A stretch of 38,143 nt of DNA, from the NCBI GenBank assembly GCA_003427395.1, contig BFEA01000862.1, positions 1 to 38,143 on the forward strand. The letters run 5' to 3'. Under the pieces are notes generated by a model. It worked only from the letters and a program-made list of their open reading frames with translations. It had not been told where the DNA came from and did no database searches. Shown here in pieces: positions 29,357 through 38,143 of the stretch (positions within the stretch are counted from its first letter, which is position 1; every line of letters starts with the position of its first letter). The position numbers and the translations under genes are program-made. This stretch comes from Chara braunii (taxonomy: Eukaryota; Streptophyta; Charophyceae; Charales; Characeae).

Positions 29357-32300
29357 CTACAGTGCTGGGAATCTGGCATGGTGCTGGAGACCAGGAGGTT
29401 CTGTAGGCAGCAGGATTTCTGCTAACGAGAGTGGGTGGGGGGGAAAGGGGTCCGTGAAGTCCTGGGCTGGCCGTAGCACCTCACCCGGGTCCACATTAGT
29501 CCAATCATGGAAGACCAATCGGTAGTCCCTTTCTATCTCTAGCCTGGGATCCTCTTGTGACCCCGTTTCAGACAGGACACTTCTGGACCACTTTACCTCG
29601 GCCACCCGTCCTTCCCGGTCCTTTCTCAACCATTTCTTGCCGAACCAAGAGATGGCTTTGTGTATGCCCCTCCGGTTGTGCATTTGATCGAGCTTGTCCT
29701 TAACAGCTTTCCATTGGGATGCAATTTCATATTGGAATAACTCCCTGATTTGTTCCATAGCTTCTCCCTCTGCCACCTGCGCTCCTTCTCTCTCGAGGAT
29801 ACATCTCTTCCACCATATAGTCCATAGAACGCTCCTTCTACCCAGGTTGAACATGTTCTCCGCAAAGCTGCTCTCCCGGATCTGAGGGTAGTACCCTAGG
29901 AGTATAGCCCTCCAATCCNATGGCCATNCTACCTCAGGAACAATANGCCGCCAGATCCTATCCCACGTTCTCCACAAGAGTACAGACGTCGGGCATTGCA
30001 GGAAGATATGTTCGATGGTTTCAGCCCGCCTTCTTCCAGGGAAGCACCGGAGGCATTTACGACACCGTGGCAGCGCCTTCCCTTGTTGTTCAAGCCTGGT
30101 ATGGTCAATAAGCCAGTCGTTAGTAGGTAAACATATGTGTTCTATTTGCCATTGGAGTGCCGAGATTTTGGTCGGTCTACAGTTATACTGTGCGAACCAT
30201 CGAATGGGCCTGAGCAGGTTGCGGTCGATATTGAGATGCCTGTACCATCTATCCTCCACCGTCTCTCGCAGCCTCCTCTTGGGTCTTAACATACGGTAGA
30301 CCGACTTAATTTTAAGCTTATATAGTGACAATGTGACTGCCCCCTCTTTCCCAAGCCTGGTACCACAGGTCCATTTCCATTCGTCGGGGTCCAGGGGGAG
30401 GTCCTCAATCGCGGTCATTGGGCAGTACACCTTTGGGTGGCCTTCTTCCTCTATGATCCTGATGCGATAGACCCCTTTTCTCTCCCTCCATTCAAAGGGT
30501 TGTTGGTTTCATTGCAACCCATCGTCCTTTTGGATGGAAAAGATTTCTATTAATATGCGAGATGGATCAGTCATGTGCACCTTCCCCACTTCCCTAATAC
30601 GGTCAGGCAACCCCACCCAGTCCCCCTCCTTCACGCAGGGGCCTTTTATGAGGGTGGTGTACCAATGGAGGGGGAAACCGTCGATGAGGTCATTTAGTGC
30701 TATCTCGGTAAGGTGACAGTACCGCAGGCAGGCTCGCATTTGTTCTGTGTTCTTCCGAGTCCCTGTCTTCTGGTCCCATAAGTCCCCCACTCTCCGTATC
30801 CCGTGTTTAACCCATCCCTTCAAGGGAGCGTCTGAACTGCACCGCACCCTCCCTTCGGAGTCCGTGATTAGGCGGTTACCAAAGAGGGGTTGTTTGAATA
30901 TTTCTTCCCACCTTTCTGGCACAGGACGATCGGGGGGGGGGAGTCTCCTCCAGGTATGTAGAAGGCGCACCCAGTGTTTGTCAGCAGGATCTCCGTTTCG
31001 ATACTTCCTAGGCACCTTCCAGTACCTGTCCTCTAACCACACCCGAGGGTCGATCGCTGGTGGGGATTCCGAGGCCAGGTCCGCGAGTTGGGCCTAGGCT
31101 AGGGGCACCCATGGGGATAAAGGCGAGAAAACAATGTGCTGGATCCAGCGAATTGTGAGGGCGTGGAATTGCGTGGTTGGGTCTACGATTCCCAAACCTC
31201 CTCTGTTCTTGGGCTGGATCACCGAGTCCCATGCAACCCGGCTTATCACATGGGCAGTGTTGTTGTCTCCTCTCCAAAGGAAAGCCGCTAGCTGTTGCTT
31301 AAGTGTTTAAGGCCCCCATCATTCATTGGCCATAAGATGGCCTTATACCAGAGTGTGGCAAGGATTACGTTGTTAATGACCAGCGCTCTCCCAAAAATTG
31401 ATGTATGTTTGTTGTTCCATTTTTCAAATTTGGTTCTCGCTGGCCCGGCCAACCATTCATCATTCGTTGTCAGTTTTCCCCTGGCAGTCATTTGTGCCCC
31501 CAGCACTCTCAGGGGGTCATCGAGGGGGAGCCACGTGATTCGTGGGTTCTCCGGGGGTCTCCCCCCCTTGATGGTGCATCCACCAACCTACTGTTTTTTG
31601 TCCCCAGTTGACAGCCATATCGGACAGCAGACAGAACTTATTCATGAGCTGCTGAATCTCCTCCATGTTAGATTTTGTCGCTTCCATCATGATCGTAAGG
31701 TCGTCTGCAAACAGGGAACAAATCGGGATCGCATCTTGCAGAATGTTGGCTATCTTGATGCGCGAGAGATTCTTATTTTTTCTCAGGTGGGCTGATAGTG
31801 CTTCCATTATGACCAGAAAGAGGTATGGGGCAATCAGGTCCCCTTGCCTCACCGATCGTTGGAGCTCAAAGGGTGGTGCCACTGACCCATTGACCTGGAC
31901 ACAGGTCGTGGCATTTTTGTGTAGGATCTTAACCCAGCGTCGAAACGTGGGGCCGAAGTTCATTTTCTCGAGGCATTTGTCCAGGAAGTCCCAATCCACG
32001 TGGTCATAGGCTTTTTCGAAATCGATGAAGATGATGGCAGCATTTGCCCGATTTCGTTGCGCCGATTGGACCACGTCATTAACCAGCAAGATATTTTCTT
32101 GTATGTTTCTGCTGGACATGAATCCTGTTTGGGCCGGGTGTATAACGTCTTCCAAAACCTTTGCTATTCTGTTGGCTAGTGTTTTGGAAAGCATTTTGTA
32201 GACTACGGTGAGCAGAGTGATTGGCCTATAATTCTTGATGTTCATTTTATCTCCTTTTTTATATAGGAGAGACAACACCCCTTTTCCTACAATTTCCCCC

Positions 32301-33922
32301 ATTTCCCCAGCCTCCCATACGTCTTGATAGTATTCCCACAAGTCGCTGCTCATGTCAGTTCATGTGGCTTCTTAGAACTCTTTGGGGAACCCATCAATGT
32401 CGGGGGGGGTTTCTTCCTTCATTTGGAGAACTGCAGTCCATACCTCTTCTTTTGTGAGCGGTTCCTCCAATCCGTCTCGCTGCTGAGGATAAATTGAGCG
32501 GTCCATTGAGGAGAGAAATTCTTGTAATTCCCTGATTCTTGCTTCCTCCTGCGGGGATGGGATGTGGGAGGTATACAGTTGTTTAAAGAATTTCCTGGTG
32601 ATTAACGAACAGTGTGCAGTGTCGGTGGCGATAGTGTTGCTATTCTCTGGGTCAAAAAACGCTTCGATAGTCGTCCGTCTAGCTCTAGCGGTGACTATTG
32701 AGAAGAGCTGTGTGTCCATTGATGCTTCATGTGCTAGATGGGTCATTTTCCCTCGAATTCTAATCCCTTGCCATCTATGTAATGCGAATTGTAGGAGCTA
32801 GTCTTTCTTGTCTTGGATAACTGTGATAAGATGATGCGGTTCCCGAGTGGAAGTAGTAAGTTGTAGCGACTCTACCTGCTGTTCCAGGCTTATTAGTTCG
32901 TTATGGGTAGTCATTTCTTGGTATTGTCGTAATGCTGCCTTGGCTTTTGAAAATTCTTTGTGTTTCTTAGCGAGGAAAACTAGGCCGTTGTTAAACCAGG
33001 TTAGACGTGAGTCAAAAAGGTGCCCCTGCTGACGTCAGAAGTTCCATTCGTGCCTGATCATCTGTGAAAAGGAAGAGTCCTTAAGCAGGGAAGTGTTAAG
33101 TTTGTAGAAGCCCGGTCCTTGATCGGGTCTTTTCCTCATAGTTAGCACAATGCCGCAGGTTTTATGGTCCAGCCCCGGGTGCGGGCTTCGTGGAAGAATC
33201 AATGTCCATCGCAAAGCCCCTTCCAAATCGTTGGATAATAGGATAAGATCGATCCTAGATTTGGACAAACGCGTCGGGTCATGATCGCGTATGCATGCGA
33301 AAACTTGCGCTTGGGGATACAGCCGACGAAAGGTGTCGAAGACCAAAAGCGATCTGCAGAGGTCGGCTATCATCTGTTCATTCTCTGCCACCGTGAAGGA
33401 GGGTGATTCTTGGGGTTTCCATCTGTCCAAATCTTTGTCGGGGGTGGCATTGAAGTCTCCTGCTAAAACCAAGGGGATGCCTTCCGGGACTTGCATGCCG
33501 ATTCTCCCCAAGATGATGTAGAGTAGCTCTAATTCCAGCATGCCCAGGACAGAGGCCAAGCGTCCCTCTTCTTCGTCCACTGCCCAGTGGACAGGTTGAA
33601 ATCTGGAGTCTGGAGGGACCCAGATTGCTACCCCTGCTGAGCCGGGTCTCGGGGCGTGTGCTCTAATGGCTGTGTGGGGCCAGATTTGCTTATGTGCTCC
33701 GTTATGCTCCGGGTTGTCTAACAAATGGGTTTCTTGTATGCAGATTACGTCCGACCATCGCCTGCCTCCAATTCCTTTGAGTTGATCCCAAATAGCTTCT
33801 CGCTTTTCAGGTTTGCTTGATGCCAGGCCATTAACGTTAATGGAGCGCAGGTCTAAGTCAGCCGAATTAACGCATTTTCGCCACGCCAAGTTCCTACAAT
33901 ATAATGTTTCGAGGTCATCCAT
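29357..33922 (-). pseudogene. LINE B ORF2: APE endonuclease, reverse transcriptase, zf-RVT (stops and frameshifts)
   Basis: The ATG is at 33922-33920. Endonuclease motifs include INVNGL, ICIQETHL, GVAIWV, LAGDFNATPD, SRIDLIL and LDHKTCGI, but the expected VYAPN stretch between GRLASVLG and the GDFN motif is missing, so a short internal deletion is likely. Stops interrupt the frame at TGA 33035, TAA 32372, TAG 31094 and TGA 30509. RT motifs: MNIKNYRPITLL, motif A FIDFEKAYDHVDW, motif B SVRQGDLIAPYLF, motif C SLFADDLTIM. A frameshift lies near the C7 run at about 31561-31567, and the frame returns before about 31285. The zf-RVT site CRKC...HIFLQC lies within 30430-29357, followed by a basic C-terminal tail ending at TAG 29359-29357. 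Family, order and strand are clear; the gene is non-functional. Confidence 0.85.
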
Positions 33923-33982
33923 TTCTTCCTATCCTCACTTTAATGGATACCTGAGCGTGAGATTCCCATCCATTTAGGTGTG

Positions 33983-36746
33983 TCATAGTGGGTGCCAATG
34001 CTTGAGGTCCCATTTATCTATGTACAATACTTTTGCTCGTGCAATTCGACACAGGCATCGACAAACGTCATCTTCGGACCAGAAGTCGTTGGCTTTGATC
34101 TTGGCACATTGCAGATCTAAGAGGGCATTATTGCTAAACCAGCCTAGATTAGAAGTTTTATTGGGGTCAAAGAGCAGGTATAAGTCATTCCGCGCTATCT
34201 GTTCAGTAGACAACTCGAACCTCAATCCTGCCTTTGCCCCCGGGAAGTAGTGTTTGGGGATGAAGGTTGACATCTGGTCAAAGAGCACGCTGCCTTGCTC
34301 CACACGGTCTTTCTCATGGAGCGAGAATTCCCAACCATGCTTTGTAACGTCCCCGTAGTCCCCCGCCGGGGAGAGACCCAACTCCCATCTTCCTTCCACT
34401 TTTCTGAGGGGGAGTACCATCACCCCGTTGGTTTTGGAAAGAGGTAGTTTGAAGAGGCCCCGTTCAATGAGTTGTCGGACCTTAAGTCTTCGCGAGGTCA
34501 TCCCTTCCTCTGTTGTTCCCCTTCCGCCATTTGGCACTGTGCCCGAGGTCTCAGGTGAGTGGGGAGCCGAAGGCTCCGCCACCGGAGGCGGGTGAAACGG
34601 TCCTCGAGCGACGGCCAATATGCGTTGAAATGCCTCCGCCCAAGTTAAATGGGGAGGGGGGCCGGAGGTGAGCGCGTTCCTCAGAGACGGGCTGTTGTTA
34701 AGGAGTGCCACTAACTCAACGTAAGATTTGTCCCAGTATTCCTCTCCTTCGTGTGGGCAGTCTGCTTGGAGATGTTTAAGAATCCAATCCGCCACTATCT
34801 GGATTTTCTGATCCAGGCTCATTTCTTGTGGGGGGGCATCTGGGTCCGATGGGTCCTTGGGGGGTTCCTCCATCTCTACATCAGGCGGGGGGGGAGATGT
34901 ATCTACGTCCATTTGCTGCACCCCAAAGGCGTCCGAACAGAAGTCCGGCGCCAATTGATCTGGTTGTTCCTATTGTTGGCCCTGCCCCCCTTGCGGTTGT
35001 GACTGTTGAGCATGTGACAGTTGTCGTTCGAGCAGGTGCGGTGACCGGGTCCTTGCCTGCTGTTTCAACCTTGTTCCATGCTGTTTCTCTGGGGTTGCAT
35101 CCTTCCCTTTTTCCTTTTTTGTCGTATTGCGCTCTTCTGCTATTGGGATGGGCTGAGTATATGACCGACTGTCTGTCACCTTTCCTTCTATCATCAAGCT
35201 CGATTGAGCTGATGTTGGCTGATCCTCCCCATTAGGCTGGTCCTCTTCTGTAGAGACCTCCTTCTGGGTTTCTTGTGTCTCCTGGATCAATTCCACCCCA
35301 TCTTTCAGACACTCGAAACGGTTACCCTGATTCTCAGCTCCTTTCTTTATTTCCACCAGTTCCTTCTGCGGGGGTTCCTTCTTCTTGTTGCCGACTGCCA
35401 CCCAAGTGCCCTGTTTTTTCAACTTGGGGGGGGGGTGCAAATGTGACTCCAACGATTTGGGGGGGGTCCAGTAAGAAGGTTGTTGTGTCCCCGGCCGAGG
35501 GTCCCCCTGCCCTTCCCATGTCCAATAAACTACCTCCCCCTCCTGCCCCCCTGGTATATCAATGTAAACCCATCCCTCATAACCCGGGTCGACCGTCTAA
35601 AGGGTCCTTTCTCAGACGTCCTGTGGGTTTTGCAGTACGTGAGGGATGTCGGTTGCAGGTTGTGTCAATGTAAAGGTGCCCATAGGCCTGGCACTTAAAA
35701 CACCAGGGTCTATGTTTATGGGCGGTATGAACACGATACAATTTTCCCCCTACACAGAAGGGGATTACATCGTCAATCAAGAAAACATGCTCATCAACCA
35801 GATTTATGGCCAGCATTAAGTAATCGTCCCTCCGGGCCACATGCGGAGGGAGCAGGTCAATGAAATCAATTATGTCATATTTCTCGACGATCTCCTGGAC
35901 AAAGGCGGCCTGGATCTCGATCGGAATGTGTCGGAATTCTACCCAGAAGTGTTCTCTCATTAATTGCTCCCTGCGCTCTTCCGGTCGTTGCGGCTTCGGA
36001 GGGGCCCATGGGTAGATACGGACCTCAGATCTATCGCACCGCAGAGATCTCCATCCGTCCATCATTTTTTTGTCCGCCTCTGCCACACAGAGGACTGTGA
36101 TAACAAACGACGAGGCCGGTTGGATGAGGAACCGTTCACGTGCATTCGTCGGAGATCCTTTGAATGCAGCTAATCGTTCTCTAATCCACCCGACCTTATC
36201 GTTTGTAGATTTGAAGGCTGCGTCGTCGTGGAAGGCCCAGTTGCTTGCATGACGGGTGTAAATGAGGTCTCTTGTTCTCACAGCCTCCTCTAGCAGTGCT
36301 CTAACAATGGACGACTTGCCCCCCTGCTGCAAGATTCTGTTCTCTGGGGTGGCCAGGAGGCGGGAGAGGAAGAAGGTTCCTGTTGTTGTCAGGTTTCTTA
36401 CAGGAATCTTCCACTCTTCCCCCCCCCCCTCGCCCAGGCTCTCCTTCCTGCGCTCGACTACGAGGGCAGGCCGCTCTTGGACCTTCTCTGCCCAGATCCT
36501 GGCAGTCGAGTCGTGAGAGGATGAGCTCGGTTGAGGATCAGTGGGTGTTATCTCCTTGTCATTCGTCGGGTCCTTCCCTGTGTCGACCTTCATCTGATCC
36601 GGGGTCCGGTCGTCCTTGGGGGCATTTTCCCCTTCCCCCATTAGGCGGCCCTGGGCATACTGTCTAACTATCCCTCTGTATAACAGCATAGAATCGAGTC
36701 TCTTATGTGCTCGCTGATGGCGAGGCTTCATGCTGTTGCTCACCAT
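33983..36746 (-). pseudogene. LINE B ORF1: DUF4283-like and CCHC protein with C-terminal globular domain (broken)
   Basis: The first ATG is at 36746-36744. The first part (to TGA 35577-35579) holds a DUF4283-like region with VRIYPWAPPKP and a knuckle CFKCQAYGHLYIDTTC (C-X2-C-X4-H-X6-C). A frameshift then moves the frame: 35452-33983 begins with GTWVAVGNKKK, the usual W-basic segment after the knuckle. It continues through a Gln/Glu-rich linker and one TAG (34970-34972, in a CAG-rich run) to the TGA at 33983-33985. The last 150 residues look folded: LPLRKVEGRWELGL, FWSEDDVCRCLCRIARAKVL. The equivalent position of LINE A ORF1 also holds an ordered domain. Presumed role in the intact element: RNA binding and packaging. 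Confidence 0.75.
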
Positions 36747-36779
36747 TGTGAGATGCCCCACGTCCTGAAGCAGAGGGAC

Positions 36780-38143
36780 AATTGAGGATGGGGGGCAGTC
36801 GGGATCGTGAAGGGAGGGTCGTAGAGGGGAGAGGGAGAGGAGAGGGGTGGGTCAGTTTGAACAGCAGGGAGTGGGGGACAGTCGGGAACGTGAAGGAAGG
36901 AGGGGGAGATCAGAGAGGATCGTGGAGGGAAGGGGGGATCTAATGAAACAAAGGGACAGTTGAGAATGGGAGGCAGTTGAGATCGTGAAGGGAGGATCGT
37001 AGAAGGGAGATGGAGGAGAGGGGTGGGTGAGTTTCGTCAGCAGGGAGTGAAGGGAGGAGGGGGGAAACAGTCGGGAGCGTAAAGTGGAGGGGGGGTCGGG
37101 GGAGAGGGGAGAGGGGGGAACCCAAGATAGCTGACAGATCTCGGGGAGGGGGGGACGGCCTGGGACGTCGGGAGCTCGGGGGGTCGCGGGGGATGGTTGT
37201 CGGGATTGCGGAAGGAGAGCGGGGGGCAGCGGGTGGATGGGGGTGTCGGGATCGCGGGCACAGGCGGATGGCTATCGGCATCGAGGAGGAGGAGCGGGGA
37301 GCAGTGGGTGGATGGGGTGTCGCGGGCGAAGGCGGCAGGTGGGGAGTCGAGATGCAGCGGGTGATGAGAGGCCGTCGGGGGAGCACGGGGGAGCGCGGGA
37401 TCGTGAGAGGAGAGCAGTCAGGATCATTGGGGCGGGAGGGGTGAGACCTGGGATGTCGGGAGCGAGGGGGGGGGGTGAGGCCTGGGATGTCGGGAGTATA
37501 TGAGAGCAAGGCTGTCGGGGTCACGGGGGGTGGCTGTCGGGATCGCAGAGGAAGAACGGGGAGCTCGCAGAGGAAGAGCGGGGAGCAAGGACGGGTGGGG
37601 AATCGGGGTGCAACGGGTGATGAGCTCATACCAATTCGCAGGGGGCGGGATTTTAGAGGGGGAGGCGGGATCTTAGAGGGGGATGTCGGGAGCACGGAGG
37701 AGCGAAATCGAGATGGTTGTCGGGATCGTGGGAGGAGAGCGCAGTCGGGGTGGCTGGCGGGTGGGGAATCGGGATGCAGCGAGGGTGGGGAATCAGGATG
37801 CAGCGAGGGTGGGGAATCAGGATGCAGCGGGTGGATCTTAGAGGGGGGAGGAGAAGAGCACAGTCGGGGTGGCTGTCGGGATCGCGGGGGGGAGCGGGAT
37901 AGATAGGCGAGGAATCGGGATGCAGCGGGTGATGAGCTCAGACCAATTCGCAGGGGGACAGGATCTTGGAGGGGGGGGAGGAGAGGTGAGGCCAGGGATG
38001 ACGAGAACACGGAGGAGCGAGATCGAGATGGCTGTCGGGATCGCGAGGGGAGAGCGCAGCCGGGGTGGCTGTCGGGGTAGCGGGGGGGGCGGGATAGATA
38101 GGCGAGGTGAGCGGGGAGGGCAGGGGAGGACAGGATCGCAGGA
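36780..38143. repeat. G-rich degenerate minisatellite upstream of LINE B
   Basis: The segment is built from recurring phrases such as GTCGGGATCGCGGGGG, GGGATGCAGCGGGTGATGAG and GGGGTGGCTGTCGGG. A clear 24-bp unit (GTGGGGAATCAGGATGCAGC plus four bases) is repeated three times at 37761-37832. Many runs of four or more G could form G-quadruplexes on the plus strand; in LINE B's sense the strand is CT-rich, like the leader of LINE A. The repeats leave long Pro/Ser-rich open frames on the minus strand, which I do not call genes. It reaches the window edge. Confidence 0.8.

Larger units (their letters stand above)
29357..36746 (-). mobile_element. L1-type non-LTR retrotransposon (LINE B), degenerate
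   Basis: Read right to left, the copy has ORF1 (36746-33983) with DUF4283-like and CCHC regions, then ORF2 (33922-29357) with APE endonuclease, reverse transcriptase and zf-RVT. Several stops and frameshifts and a deletion in the endonuclease show an old copy. Its 3' end faces that of LINE A, about 1.1 kb away. The 5' side runs into the G-rich minisatellite at 36780-38143. Single ambiguous bases at 29254, 29919, 29928 and 29946 suggest collapsed or uneven coverage in this repeat. No target-site duplication or tail was found. Confidence 0.85.

Noticed and set aside
36940-38010. 356-residue minus-strand open frame
   Set aside because: It is a Pro/Ser-rich translation of the degenerate G-rich minisatellite; absence of stops follows from the repeat composition, and no domain is visible.

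Overview
The window looks like repeat-dense nuclear DNA of a streptophyte plant (green alga or seed-free land plant). The evidence is plant-type L1 LINEs with DUF4283-like ORF1 proteins and zf-RVT domains, a plant-style Ulp1 cysteine protease fragment, long A/T homopolymers and many short inverted-repeat elements. A Penelope-like element with an N-terminal GIY-YIG endonuclease is also present; published relatives (Chlamys) are reported from green algae, spike mosses and slime molds. Chara braunii is my best guess for the source, but that is recall and not proof. I see no rRNA, tRNA, CRISPR array or clearly intact host gene.

Layout. 1-1021: a GA microsatellite and a broken Ulp1-type protease reading frame (+). 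1370-1895: an AT-rich minisatellite. 1896-8267: no recognisable gene, but three inverted-repeat elements (5953-6582, 7001-7187, 7338-7622). 8268-13511: a Penelope-like retroelement on the minus strand, bounded by 107-bp direct repeats (pseudo-LTRs). It carries ORF1 (CCHC knuckle plus long coiled coil) and ORF2 (GIY-YIG endonuclease, CxC linker, reverse transcriptase) with premature stops but no frameshift. 13681-13987: an A52 run and an assembly gap. 13988-20000: no gene, but a cluster of the GGGACGCTGG repeat family, a 453-bp inverted-repeat element, a 166-bp near-perfect palindrome and microsatellites. About 20900-28250: a nearly full-length L1-type LINE on the plus strand (ORF1 open, ORF2 with two frameshifts). 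28255-29100: more GGGACGCTGG elements and a 59-bp tandem duplication. 29357-36746: a second, older L1-type LINE on the minus strand with many stops and frameshifts, lying tail-to-tail with the first. 36780-38143: a G-rich degenerate minisatellite upstream of the second LINE.

How the parts relate. The coding content is transposon machinery. In the two LINEs, ORF1 should coat the RNA and ORF2 should nick the target and reverse-transcribe. In the Penelope-like element, a GIY-YIG nuclease would nick, a telomerase-related RT would copy, and ORF1 may be an RNA-binding or oligomerising partner. The short inverted-repeat elements encode nothing and would depend on enzymes supplied elsewhere. The strongest candidate for something little described is the permuted Penelope-like element with its extra coiled-coil ORF1. 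Second is the GGGACGCTGG family, whose terminal hairpin shows compensatory base changes between copies.
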